Part shown: positions 34,681 to 43,928 of the stretch, piece after piece
Numbering within the stretch: the first letter of the stretch is position 1
How the letters are laid out: the number at the start of each line of letters is the position of its first letter
Assembly: GCA_034090045.1 (NCBI GenBank)
Contig: JAXDTI010000009.1
Span: forward strand, 1 to 64,000
Length of the DNA: 64,000 nucleotides
Direction of reading: 5' to 3'
Origin: JAXDTI01 sp034090045
GTDB taxonomy: Bacteria; Actinomycetota; Actinomycetes; Actinomycetales; Actinomycetaceae
Made by a program: the position numbers and the translations under genes
The notes under the pieces: model-generated
Told to the model about the DNA's origin: nothing
What the model saw: the letters and a program-made list of their open reading frames with translations, nothing else
Database searches by the model: none

Positions 34681-34683
34681 ACA

Positions 34684-37600
34684 GTGTCTGCCCCGCCTTT
34701 AGTCGCGCTCCGCGACCTGCTCTTTCCGGAAAGCATTACAACTCCCCATAGTCTGTCGCATGGCACTGGAGCCGATACCCCGATCCTGGTACCTGCCGGT
34801 CTGCAGGCAGCAGCAACCAGTGCGGCCGCCCGAGATAACACCCAGGAGGGCGGATCGCTTACTGTATATCTCGCCACTTCTGGTCGCCAAGCCGAAAAAA
34901 TGGTCGCTGAACTGCGTGCCTATAGCAAAAAAGTGCTGGAGTTTCCATCTTGGGAGACCCTGCCGCATGAACGGTTATCTCCCGGAGTGGATACCCAGGC
35001 TCGCCGTGTCGCGACACTGCACGCCCTGAAAACCCTGACACCGAAACATGGCGGGAAGCGAGTATCTGAACCGAAAAACACCGCAGATGTTAGCGGGATG
35101 ACGCATCTGGTGGTGCCGGTGCGCGCACTGCTGCAACCAGTAAACGCCAGGCTGGGTGACACGGAGCCGATTGTGTTACATCCTGGGGATGAGTGCGACC
35201 CGTTGGAGCTGGCTGAAACATTGACTGAACAGGGCTATAGGCTCACCGAAATGGTTATGGCTCGCGGTGAGATTTCGCGGCGAGGCGACCTGTTGGATGT
35301 GTTTGTGCCAACCGCTCAACGTCCGATACGTATCGAGTTTTTTGGAGACACCGTCGATGAAATTCGTAGTTTCTCACTATCGGATCAACGCGGCATCGAA
35401 TCCCTGCCAGAAGTCCAGATACCGCCCTGCGCCGAACTGCCTCTGACTGCTGAAGTTCGTCAGCGTGCCGGTGAACTCGTTGGTTCGCTCCCTGGGGTAG
35501 CGGAAATGTTGGAGCAAATCGCTCAGGGTATCCGGGTGGCGGGTATGGAGTCACTGCTACCGGTACTGACCGAAACCGTGCCGTTGACCGATTACCTGCC
35601 GGAAGGGACACTGATGATCACCGGCAGTGTCGAGCAGGCTAGAGAACGTGCTGAGCAGCTCACCGAAACTGTGTCCCAATTTGCTGACGCTGCCTGGGAG
35701 GGGGCGATGGCTGGTGCCCGAGCTCCGATACAGATTCCTGCCTCGGCGTTCCTGGATCTAGACGAAATACGTCACGCAACCATCGCCAAACAGCGCTTGC
35801 GCTGGCTAGATTTTTCGTTGATTTCCGGTCAGCCACTGGCAGTGTCGAGTGCCGAAACCCACTTTGGTCGAAGCGGCAACACAGTTACCCGGCTAAAGGA
35901 ACTGGTTAAAGCCGGTTGGCGAGTGGTGTTGGCAGCCGGCTCTGCAGCGATGGCGACCCGCCTGGCCGAAAACTTTCAAAACGATGGAACACCGGCTCAA
36001 ACCTATAGCGAAAACGCTGACCCCTTTCCTGCCGGACGGCTCACAACAGTAACAGCCCAGGTTCAGGTCGGTTTTGAAATTCCTCAACAGAAACTTGCGT
36101 GCTATACCGAAACCGATGTTACCGGACGAGCTGCACGCGCTGTCGGGCAGGGCAGCCACGCACGTGTCGCTAAAAAGAACCGCATTGCCGACCCGCTCAG
36201 TTTGAAAGCCGGCGATTATGTGGTTCACGAATTGCATGGGGTTGGGCGTTTCCTCGAACTACGCACCCGCACCACCGGAAAGGGGAGGAATACCGTCACC
36301 CGTGAATACCTGCTTATCGAGTATGCGCCGAATAAACGTGGACGTCCCTCCGACCTGCTGTGGGTACCCTCTGACCAGCTCGATATGCTTTCCCGGTACG
36401 CCGGTTCCGATAATCCGGCGCTCAGCAGAATGGGTGGTTCGGATTGGGCAGCGACGAAGCGTAGAGCTCGAAAAGCCACCAAGGAGATTGCTGCCGAGTT
36501 GATTCGAATATATGCCGCCCGGCAGGCCACGAAGGGTCACGCTTATCCGCCCGACACCCCATGGCAGCGTGAACTCGAAGATTCTTTCGCCTATCGTGAA
36601 ACTCCTGACCAGTTGACGGCGACATCTGAGGTGAAAGCCGATATGGAGTTGCCGATCCCGATGGATCGGTTGCTCACCGGAGATGTGGGGTATGGCAAAA
36701 CAGAGGTGGCGGTGCGCGCCGCCTTTAAAGCCATCCAGGATGGCAGACAGGTCGCGCTGCTGGTTCCAACGACACTGCTCGCCAGGCAGCATTTCGAGAC
36801 TTTCTCGGATCGCTACGCGCCGTTCCCGGTGAATATCGCCCAGCTTTCAAGGTTTTCGACTAAGAAAGAATCAGATGCGGTCAAGGCAGGTATTGCTGAT
36901 GGCAGCATCGACCTGGTTGTTGGGACACATACCCTGCTGTCCGGACGCATAAAATTCAAGAATCTGGGGCTGGTCATTATTGATGAGGAGCAACGTTTCG
37001 GGGTGGAGCACAAAGAAACCCTGAAAGCTTTGCGCACCGACGTGGACGTGTTGGCGATGTCGGCGACCCCGATTCCGCGCACCCTCGAAATGGCGGTTAC
37101 CGGGATTCGACAACTCTCCAACCTGGCGACCCCGCCTGAGGATCGCTATCCGATATTAACCTATGTTGGAGCACGCACCCCCGAACAGATAAAATCCGCT
37201 ATAACCAGGGAACTCTTGCGTGAGGGTCAGGTGTTTTTTGTACACAATCGGGTACAGGACATCGGGCGGGTTGCCGCTGAAATCGCGGAGTTGGTGCCGC
37301 AGGCGCGCGTCACTGTCGCTCACGGCCAGCTCCCGGAGGCCCAGTTGGAGCGGGTGATGGTGGATTTTTGGAACCGCGAATATGACGTGTTGGTCTGTAC
37401 CACGATTATCGAAACCGGTCTGGATATCGCGAACGCAAACACGCTCATTGTTGATAACGCCGAACGTATGGGTCTCAGCCAGCTACATCAGTTGCGTGGC
37501 CGCGTGGGTCGTTCTCACCAGCGCGGATACGCTTATTTCCTGTATGACGCGAATCGGCCACTCACCCAGACAGCCCATGAGCGCTTAGCGACAATCGCGG

Positions 37601-38244
37601 CGAATACCGACCTGGGGGCGGGCGCACAGGTAGCCATGAAAGACCTGGAGATTCGCGGTGCTGGGAACCTGCTGGGTGCCGAACAGTCTGGTCAAATAGC
37701 GGGGGTCGGCTTTGACCTGTATATTCGCATGATGGCGGATGCTGTTGCCGAATTTAATGGTCAGCACCATCCCGAACCCCAGCCACACAAAATCGAGTTG
37801 CCTGTGAACGGGCACATCCCACCGGAATATATTTCTTCTCCGTCGCTGCGCCTGGAAATGTACCATAAGGTTTCGGCGGCGACGAGCATGGAAGAACTGG
37901 AGGACGTGCGTTCCGAATTCGAGGACCGCTACGGGCAGTTACCGTATCCGGTTAAGCTGCTGCTAGCCATCGCTGAAATGCAGATACAGGCTGACGAGAT
38001 GGGGATTCGCGAGCTGGTTCGACAGGGACGTTTCGTTCGGCTATATCCTTTCGCCCCCCGGGATTCGCAGGTCGCGCGGCTCAACAGGCTCTATCCGGGT
38101 ACAGTGATTAAACCGGCTTTACGTCAGGTTTTGGTAGCTCTGCCGCGGTCTGGTTTGGGTGCGGAGGAGCTGACCGATGAACAGATGGTCGCTTGGGTTC
38201 TCAACCTGCTCGCGGCTTTGAAAACGTCTCCGTCTCCCACCTGA
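34684..38244 (+). CDS. mfd: Transcription-repair coupling factor
   Basis: The 1186-residue ATP-dependent translocase removes stalled RNA polymerase and recruits UvrA. Regions in order are a UvrB-like N-terminal part (about 1-330), the RNA-polymerase-interaction domain (about 495-570; DYVVHELHGVGRFLELRT), and the RecG-like helicase core with Walker A GDVGYGKTEVA (about 664), DEEQRFG (DEEQ box) and ETGLDIANANTLIV. The C-terminal TRCF domain follows. The start is GTG 34684 with GGGGG just upstream. Confidence 0.97.
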   Translation: MSAPPLVALRDLLFPESITTPHSLSHGTGADTPILVPAGLQAAATSAAARDNTQEGGSLTVYLATSGRQAEKMVAELRAYSKKVLEFPSWETLPHERLSPGVDTQARRVATLHALKTLTPKHGGKRVSEPKNTADVSGMTHLVVPVRALLQPVNARLGDTEPIVLHPGDECDPLELAETLTEQGYRLTEMVMARGEISRRGDLLDVFVPTAQRPIRIEFFGDTVDEIRSFSLSDQRGIESLPEVQIPPCAELPLTAEVRQRAGELVGSLPGVAEMLEQIAQGIRVAGMESLLPVLTETVPLTDYLPEGTLMITGSVEQARERAEQLTETVSQFADAAWEGAMAGARAPIQIPASAFLDLDEIRHATIAKQRLRWLDFSLISGQPLAVSSAETHFGRSGNTVTRLKELVKAGWRVVLAAGSAAMATRLAENFQNDGTPAQTYSENADPFPAGRLTTVTAQVQVGFEIPQQKLACYTETDVTGRAARAVGQGSHARVAKKNRIADPLSLKAGDYVVHELHGVGRFLELRTRTTGKGRNTVTREYLLIEYAPNKRGRPSDLLWVPSDQLDMLSRYAGSDNPALSRMGGSDWAATKRRARKATKEIAAELIRIYAARQATKGHAYPPDTPWQRELEDSFAYRETPDQLTATSEVKADMELPIPMDRLLTGDVGYGKTEVAVRAAFKAIQDGRQVALLVPTTLLARQHFETFSDRYAPFPVNIAQLSRFSTKKESDAVKAGIADGSIDLVVGTHTLLSGRIKFKNLGLVIIDEEQRFGVEHKETLKALRTDVDVLAMSATPIPRTLEMAVTGIRQLSNLATPPEDRYPILTYVGARTPEQIKSAITRELLREGQVFFVHNRVQDIGRVAAEIAELVPQARVTVAHGQLPEAQLERVMVDFWNREYDVLVCTTIIETGLDIANANTLIVDNAERMGLSQLHQLRGRVGRSHQRGYAYFLYDANRPLTQTAHERLATIAANTDLGAGAQVAMKDLEIRGAGNLLGAEQSGQIAGVGFDLYIRMMADAVAEFNGQHHPEPQPHKIELPVNGHIPPEYISSPSLRLEMYHKVSAATSMEELEDVRSEFEDRYGQLPYPVKLLLAIAEMQIQADEMGIRELVRQGRFVRLYPFAPRDSQVARLNRLYPGTVIKPALRQVLVALPRSGLGAEELTDEQMVAWVLNLLAALKTSPSPT

Positions 38245-38299
38245 TTCCCAGCCGTGCCGTGTAGACTTGAGGCGAGTAATCCGATTGGAGAGGAACCCT

Positions 38300-38884
38300 A
38301 TGCGGAACAAGTTTTTGCGAGCCGCCGCGCTGATTTCTCTGGTGGGGTTGACCCTCACCGGCTGTGCGAGCGCCGACCAGGTCGCGGTGAAAACCGGCGA
38401 TAATACCTGGTACAACAGCCAAATTGAGCAGGCAAGCCACGAATTGAGTGACTATTTTGGACAGGACGTGCTGCGGCAGAGTTTCGGTAGCGCTCAGATG
38501 CCGAGATTGCAGGTAGTTACCATGTTGGCTCAGGAGCCGGCTATGGTTGAGACCGCTCGTGAACTCGGTATTGATGTGTCTAAACAGACTTTGGACACTC
38601 TGTTAGCGAAGTTTCGCACGCAATTGGGTTTGAAAGAATATACCGGCGAGTTGTCGCCAGCTGCCCGACAAGCCGCATATGCAATGATGCTCAGTAACCA
38701 GTTCGCATCATTGGGTGATCGCCAGCAGCAACTTTCCATGGTCTACAGGGAAGCTTTGCAGGCTAACCCCTACCAGGTGGCGAAACGGTATGAGCTGGAT
38801 GAGAACGGTATGAACCACTACAACGTGCCAACGGGAGTCAATTTTGTGATTGATGATTCGGCGGCACAATTGTTGCAGCAGTGA
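38300..38884 (+). CDS. Lipoprotein, possible SurA N-terminal-like
   Basis: The 194-residue protein has a lipoprotein signal with lipobox LTGC (Cys about 22). The mature part is helical, and the layout (about 30-150) resembles SurA N-terminal chaperone-like proteins; no PPIase domain is present. It is placed between mfd and eno, where other actinobacteria carry mazG and a lipoprotein. GGAGAGGA lies about 6 nt upstream of the ATG at 38300. The chaperone role is inferred only. Confidence 0.65.
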   Translation: MRNKFLRAAALISLVGLTLTGCASADQVAVKTGDNTWYNSQIEQASHELSDYFGQDVLRQSFGSAQMPRLQVVTMLAQEPAMVETARELGIDVSKQTLDTLLAKFRTQLGLKEYTGELSPAARQAAYAMMLSNQFASLGDRQQQLSMVYREALQANPYQVAKRYELDENGMNHYNVPTGVNFVIDDSAAQLLQQ

Positions 38885-38935
38885 CGGCTGCCCATAAACC
38901 CACAGTTAAAACCACAACAATTTAAGGAGATAGCA

Positions 38936-40219
38936 GTGGCATTTATCGAATATGTTCACGCCCGCGAGATTCTGGATTCGCGCGGCAACCCGACTGTCGA
39001 GGTCGAGGTAGGGTTAGACACCGATGTTATGGCGCGCGCGTCCGTGCCCTCGGGTGCATCTACCGGCGCGTTCGAGGCGGTTGAGCGCCGTGACGGTGGC
39101 GACCGTTATTTAGGTAAAGGCGTTGAGGACGCTGTCGCTGCAGTCAATGACACGATTGCTGAGCGCGTTATCGGTCTCGACCCGAGCGATCAGCGTGGCG
39201 TGGATGCTGTCATGTTGGAGCTGGATGGCACCGAGAACAAAGGCAAACTGGGTGCGAACGCGATTCTGGGTGTGTCGCTGGCGGTCGCAAAGGCCGCTGC
39301 CGCTGATGCCGACTTGCCGCTGTATAAGTACCTGGGTGGACCGAACGCACACGTGTTGCCGGTTCCGATGATGAACATTTTAAACGGCGGATCGCACGCC
39401 GACACGAACGTGGACATCCAGGAGTTCATGATCGCCCCAATCGGTGCCCCGACTTTTCGGGAGGCACTGCGAATGGGAGCGGAGGTCTACCACTCGTTGA
39501 AAGCCGTAATCAAGGCTCGTGGTCTCTCCACCGGTCTGGGGGATGAGGGCGGTTTCGCCCCGAACCTGGATTCGAACGCTGAAGCTCTGGACCTGATTAT
39601 TGAGGCTATCGAGAAAGCCGGATATAAACCGGGAGCAGACGTAGCATTGGCTATGGATGTGGCATCTTCAGAGTTCTATGATGCCGACTCTGACACCTAT
39701 AGTTTTGAAGGCGAGGCACGTGACGGCAAGTGGATGGCCAACTACTATGCCGATCTCGTCGAAAAATACCCGATTGTTTCCATCGAGGATCCGCTGAACG
39801 AGGAAGCCTGGGAAGATTGGGCACACCTGACTGCGACCCTGGGGGAGAAGGTGCAACTGGTAGGCGATGATCTTTTCGTTACCAATCCGGAGCGCCTGGC
39901 TCGAGGTATCCGGGAACACGTGGCGAATGCGCTGCTGGTGAAGGTAAACCAGATTGGTTCGCTAACCGAGACGCTGGATGCCATCGAGGAGGCGCATCGC
40001 GCGCAGTATCACTCGATGACCTCTCATCGTTCCGGCGAGACCGAGGACACCACTATCGCCGACCTGTCGGTGGCAACCAATGCCGGTCAAATCAAGACCG
40101 GAGCCCCGGCACGCAGCGAACGTGTCGCAAAGTACAACCAGCTGCTACGTATCGAAGAAGATCTGGGTGAGGCCGCGGTTTATGCCGGTGCCGATGCTTT
40201 CCCGCGTTTCCAGAAATAA
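38936..40219 (+). CDS. eno: Enolase
   Basis: The 427-residue glycolytic enzyme converts 2-phosphoglycerate to phosphoenolpyruvate. Signatures are AREILDSRGNPTVEVEV, the SGASTG loop, GGSHADTNVDIQEFMIAP, SIEDPLNEEAWEDW (metal Glu) and SHRSGETEDTTIADL. The start is GTG 38936 with AAGGAG 7 nt upstream. A strong terminator follows. Confidence 0.98.
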   Translation: MAFIEYVHAREILDSRGNPTVEVEVGLDTDVMARASVPSGASTGAFEAVERRDGGDRYLGKGVEDAVAAVNDTIAERVIGLDPSDQRGVDAVMLELDGTENKGKLGANAILGVSLAVAKAAAADADLPLYKYLGGPNAHVLPVPMMNILNGGSHADTNVDIQEFMIAPIGAPTFREALRMGAEVYHSLKAVIKARGLSTGLGDEGGFAPNLDSNAEALDLIIEAIEKAGYKPGADVALAMDVASSEFYDADSDTYSFEGEARDGKWMANYYADLVEKYPIVSIEDPLNEEAWEDWAHLTATLGEKVQLVGDDLFVTNPERLARGIREHVANALLVKVNQIGSLTETLDAIEEAHRAQYHSMTSHRSGETEDTTIADLSVATNAGQIKTGAPARSERVAKYNQLLRIEEDLGEAAVYAGADAFPRFQK

Positions 40220-40241
40220 TTTCAAGCTTCTTTTTGAGCCG

Positions 40242-40271
40242 CAGGGGGCAGCCCATTCGGGCTGCCCCCTG
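40242..40271 (+). terminator. Rho-independent terminator after eno
   Basis: A 13-bp perfect stem (40242-40254 with 40259-40271) has an ATTC loop and is followed by TTTC. Confidence 0.85.
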
Positions 40272-40357
40272 TTTCATGTTCTCCGCTATAACCTCGATTT
40301 GAGACATCCCCGCCTGTCGTTCGGCATTAAGCGGTGCTCATACGAGAGAATAACCGT

Positions 40358-41152
40358 ATGGCTAATCGTCGGAAACCTCATCGTCCCACCTCCGGGAAAG
40401 CCCGGTTTGCGGGTCGTCCTCGGGTTTCCCTACCCCGCACTCCGGATACTTCCGAAAAGTCCGGTGAACAGCCTGCCCGAGTATCTCGCTTCCGGGTCAG
40501 TGAACGCGCCAACACTGATGCTGCCCCGAAGCGCAGACATTTCGGCTGGTTCTCGGGTTTTTTTACCGGCTTGGAGTCCGGAGGTGCCACTGACCATGCG
40601 GATTCGCGTTTCGCTCGCGGCGATACTGCCGCAGTACGGAACGCGACAAAGGGGCGTTCACGGTGGTTACAAAACTCGCAGAAACGCCTAGAGTTTTCTG
40701 CCGGGTCGAATCGAATTTCTTTCAGCCTCGGCGCGGTAGTTATCGCTGCCTGCCTGGCCTTGATTTTGATCGCTCAACCGGTATATGACCTTGTGAATTC
40801 GATCCGTGAACGTAACCAGGTGGTCGCCGAGCTGCAGCAGGCAAAGGATGAGAACGCAGATTTGCATCGTCAATTGCAGACCTGGCAGGATCCGGACTAC
40901 ATCTCGGCACAGGCGCGAGAGCGGCTCGGCTATGTGAAGCCCGGTGAGGTGCGGTACCGAGTAGTGGATTCGGGCGAGAATGAACAGAAATCTCAACGGG
41001 CGGACTCCGGTCCGACCAGACCGTGGTTTATCGAGTTGCAACGCACTCTGGAGCTAGCCGACGAGCAGGATACGACTGTGGTGACAAAGAATGGCACCCC
41101 AGCGCCGGGAGCGGAACCGGTTCAATCCGATGAAACGGACAGTGCCCAATGA
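40358..41152 (+). CDS. Septum formation initiator (FtsB/DivIC family)
   Basis: The 264-residue bitopic protein has a long basic cytoplasmic N-terminus (about 1-115), one membrane helix (about 122-145), a coiled coil (about 148-175), then the FtsB/DivIC signature WQDPDYISAQARERLGYVKPGEVRY. It should work in the divisome. The start at 40358 is chosen over a GTG at 40334 because GAGAAT, a -10-like box, sits 6 nt upstream of the ATG and GAGAG is also near. It overlaps DUF501 (ATGA) and is in the conserved order eno-divIC-DUF501-ppx. Confidence 0.88.
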   Translation: MANRRKPHRPTSGKARFAGRPRVSLPRTPDTSEKSGEQPARVSRFRVSERANTDAAPKRRHFGWFSGFFTGLESGGATDHADSRFARGDTAAVRNATKGRSRWLQNSQKRLEFSAGSNRISFSLGAVVIAACLALILIAQPVYDLVNSIRERNQVVAELQQAKDENADLHRQLQTWQDPDYISAQARERLGYVKPGEVRYRVVDSGENEQKSQRADSGPTRPWFIELQRTLELADEQDTTVVTKNGTPAPGAEPVQSDETDSAQ

Positions 41153-41667
41153 CCGACTCTGCCGCAAACAATCCCGCCGAAATCACTATCGAAACTCCGC
41201 TACCAGCAGACCTTCAAACCCTAGCTGAACAGCTTGGACGTCAGCCTCGCGGGGTGCTCGGTATCGCGGCTCGCCACCCCGATGGTGCCCCGGCGGTTGT
41301 GGCGACCGCCCCGCAGCTGCCCGACGGTGAGCCTTTTCCGACTTTCCTGTATTTGACGCACCCGGATCTGGTTTTGCAAGCTTCCCGCATGGAGGCAGCC
41401 CACGATATGCAGCGCTACAACGAAATGCTTGTCGCGGATGAGGCGCTGGCTGCCGCCTATCGTGAAGCACACCGCACCTATTTGGCTCAACGTGAGCGCG
41501 CAGCAATCGGAAATCAAATCTCGGTCCCGGATGCAATCGCCGATGTCAGTGCCGGCGGTATGCCCTCTCGCGTGAAATGCCTTCATGCCCTGTTGGCACA
41601 CAGCTTAGCGGCGGGAGAGGGCGTGAACCCGATTGGCGACATGGTGCGAGCTAGAATCGAGTGGTGA
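41149..41667 (+). CDS. DUF501 family protein
   Basis: The 172-residue protein matches DUF501: LGRQPRGVLGIAARHPDGAPAVVATAPQLPDGEPFPTFLYLTHPDL, then GGMPSRVKCLHALLAHSLAAG near the C-terminus with a conserved Cys. The function is unknown. It overlaps its neighbours on both sides (4 bp with the division gene, about 7 bp with ppx), so all three are co-translated. Confidence 0.92.
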   Translation: MTDSAANNPAEITIETPLPADLQTLAEQLGRQPRGVLGIAARHPDGAPAVVATAPQLPDGEPFPTFLYLTHPDLVLQASRMEAAHDMQRYNEMLVADEALAAAYREAHRTYLAQRERAAIGNQISVPDAIADVSAGGMPSRVKCLHALLAHSLAAGEGVNPIGDMVRARIEW

Positions 41668-42710
41668 ACTCCGATAGTACTGTTGCCGCCGTGGATTGTG
41701 GCACAAATTCGATTCGTTTGTTGATTGTTTCCGCCAACCCGGAGACTGGTAAACGTCACGAACTCACCCGCCTGATGCGGATAGTGCGCCTGGGTGAAGG
41801 GGTGGATGAGACGCATCGGTTCTCGGAGGCTGCACTGGAGCGCACTTTTTCGGTTACCCGCGAATATGCTGATATTTGTGCTGCTAACGGGGTTGAGAAG
41901 CTGCGTTTTGTGGCGACTTCGGCGAGTCGAGACGCAGAGAATGCCGAGGTGTTTCGCACCGGGATTTACGAGATTCTGGGGATCTTTCCGGAGGTTATCC
42001 CCGGCACGGAAGAGGCGCAGCTGTCATTTGTGGGGGCAACTTCAGGGCACAGTTTCATCGAGCCGACCCTGGTTGTCGATATCGGTGGCGGGTCAACCGA
42101 GTTCGTTGCGGGCACCGGAACCAGTATGGATGCCGCGATATCGACTGACATGGGTTCGGTGCGACTGCAGGAGCGGTTTTTTGCTGACCGACCACAGGTT
42201 TTGCCAGGACAATTTGTGCCTGGACACGCAGCGACCGATGATTTGGATCCGGCGTTACTTGCCGTCGAGGATCCGCAATTGTTTGCTGCCGTCAAGTATG
42301 TTGACGGTCTGATTGAACAGGCGCACAAAGTTGTTGATTTGGCGCATATCAGGCATTTTATAGGTGTCGCAGGTACGGTCACGACGATTACGGCTTGGGC
42401 GCTGGGTCTGGGGGAGTATCGACCCGTAATGATTGACGGCGCAGTGTTCGATATTGCTGCTGCGCTGGAGGCATGTCGCTTTATGATGCAGAATCCACCA
42501 CAGGTTTTGGCGCGCCTCGGCTATATGCCGGCTGGCCGTGAAGACGTTATAGGTGCCGGAGCCCTAGTTTGGGATCGGGTTTTACGTCGGGTTGCGGATG
42601 TTTCAGGGGTTACCGAGGTGGTCACCTCAGAGCGCGACATCCTTGACGGCATTATTTCCTCACTGCTCAACAAGCCTTGCCCCGGAACACCCCTATTATC
42701 AGTTGTGTGA
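41661..42710 (+). CDS. ppx: Ppx/GppA phosphatase (exopolyphosphatase)
   Basis: The 349-residue ASKHA-fold enzyme degrades polyphosphate or (p)ppGpp. Motifs are VAAVDCGTNSIRLLIV, EAQLSFVGA, VVDIGGGSTEF and GVAGTVTTITAWAL. The start may be GTG 41661 or GTG 41664, which are adjacent; no clear ribosome site is visible, consistent with coupling to the overlapping DUF501 gene. Confidence 0.92.
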   Translation: MVNSDSTVAAVDCGTNSIRLLIVSANPETGKRHELTRLMRIVRLGEGVDETHRFSEAALERTFSVTREYADICAANGVEKLRFVATSASRDAENAEVFRTGIYEILGIFPEVIPGTEEAQLSFVGATSGHSFIEPTLVVDIGGGSTEFVAGTGTSMDAAISTDMGSVRLQERFFADRPQVLPGQFVPGHAATDDLDPALLAVEDPQLFAAVKYVDGLIEQAHKVVDLAHIRHFIGVAGTVTTITAWALGLGEYRPVMIDGAVFDIAAALEACRFMMQNPPQVLARLGYMPAGREDVIGAGALVWDRVLRRVADVSGVTEVVTSERDILDGIISSLLNKPCPGTPLLSVV

Positions 42711-42810
42711 ATACGCACTTTCTGTGTCGAGCGACATCATTTTTTGCCGTGTCCAACAGAAACCTTTACGGCGCTCACGCCTGCCGCATGAAATGCCCAA
42801 TCCTGCGTGA

Positions 42811-42839
42811 TTACCCGACAGTGAGCCAGATTCTATAGG
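42811..42839 (+). promoter_or_regulatory. Promoter of the ornithine carbamoyltransferase gene
   Basis: TTACCC (42811-42816) and TATAGG (42834-42839) are 17 bp apart, about 50 bp before the ATG. Confidence 0.4.
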
Positions 42840-42888
42840 TTAGAAGGGCACCATCTCGGAGAGAAAGGAACGAGAAAGGACCGCACAG

Positions 42889-43905
42889 ATGGCAGATTTT
42901 CACGGTCGCAGTTTTCTTAAGGAACTGGACTACACCCCGGAAGAATGGCTCGAACTTATTGACCTTGCCGCCGAATTGAAAGCCGCGAAACATGAAGGTC
43001 GTGAAACTCAACAGTTGCGCGGCAAAAACATCGCGCTGATATTTGAGAAAACCTCCACTCGTACCCGCTGCTCTTTTGAGGTTGCCGCATACGACCAGGG
43101 AGCAAACGTTACCTATCTCGACCCGAGCGGCTCCCAAATCGGTCACAAAGAATCAATTGAAGATACTGCGCGAGTGCTCGGCAGGTTCTATGACGGAATC
43201 GAATATCGTGGTGATGACCAGCGCAAAGTCGAAACACTCGCCGAGCTTTCCGGTGTGCCGGTGTGGAACGGACTCACCGATGAATGGCATCCCACCCAGA
43301 TGCTATGCGATATGTTGACCATGCGTGAACACTCCGCTCCTGCAGGTCAGCCGCAACGTTCCTTTAATGATATTTCGTTCGCCTACGTTGGCGACTCTCG
43401 GTTCAACATGGCAAATTCGCTGCTGGTGACCGGGGCTATGCTGGGGATGGATGTGCGTATTGTTGCCCCGAAGGAACTGTGGAACGCTCCGGGGGTTATC
43501 GCTCAGGCGCAACGAATCGCGCGGCAAACCGGTGCGCACATAACCCACACCGAAGACCCGATAGTTGGGGTGCGAGGCGTTGATTTTATCTATACCGATA
43601 TTTGGGTGTCGATGGGGGAGCCGAAAGAAGTTTGGGCACAGCGTATAAAACTGCTGCGTGACTACCAGGTTAATGCCGCTCTCATGGCAGCCACCGGGAA
43701 CCCGGAAACACAGTTTATGCACTGTCTGCCAGCATTCCACGACCGTCACACCACGATTGGGGAGCAGATATACCAAACCTACGGTATGGATGGTCTCGAG
43801 GTCACCGACGAGGTGTTCAACGGGTCACGTTCGGTTGTATTCGACCAGGCTGAAAACCGGATGCACACCATTAAGGCAGTGATGGTCGCGACTCTCGGAG
43901 ATTGA
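42889..43905 (+). CDS. arcB: Ornithine carbamoyltransferase, catabolic-type
   Basis: The 338-residue enzyme exchanges ornithine plus carbamoyl phosphate with citrulline. The carbamoyl-phosphate motif is STRTR, with HPTQ, the ornithine-binding DSRFNMANSLL region and HCLPAFHD. The length and the AFHD form are those of the ArcB / E. coli ArgF group rather than the ~310-residue anabolic ArgF typical of actinobacteria. This suggests a role in the arginine deiminase pathway, but neither arcA nor arcC is nearby, so direction is uncertain. It has an AGAAAGGA ribosome site. Confidence 0.88.
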   Translation: MADFHGRSFLKELDYTPEEWLELIDLAAELKAAKHEGRETQQLRGKNIALIFEKTSTRTRCSFEVAAYDQGANVTYLDPSGSQIGHKESIEDTARVLGRFYDGIEYRGDDQRKVETLAELSGVPVWNGLTDEWHPTQMLCDMLTMREHSAPAGQPQRSFNDISFAYVGDSRFNMANSLLVTGAMLGMDVRIVAPKELWNAPGVIAQAQRIARQTGAHITHTEDPIVGVRGVDFIYTDIWVSMGEPKEVWAQRIKLLRDYQVNAALMAATGNPETQFMHCLPAFHDRHTTIGEQIYQTYGMDGLEVTDEVFNGSRSVVFDQAENRMHTIKAVMVATLGD

Positions 43906-43928
43906 CATTCGATAACCCGACAGAATTA

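Noticed and set aside
38267..38287. Fifth copy of the CTCGAT motif before the lipoprotein gene
   Set aside because: Only the CGAGTAATC half matches and the spacing is one base short.
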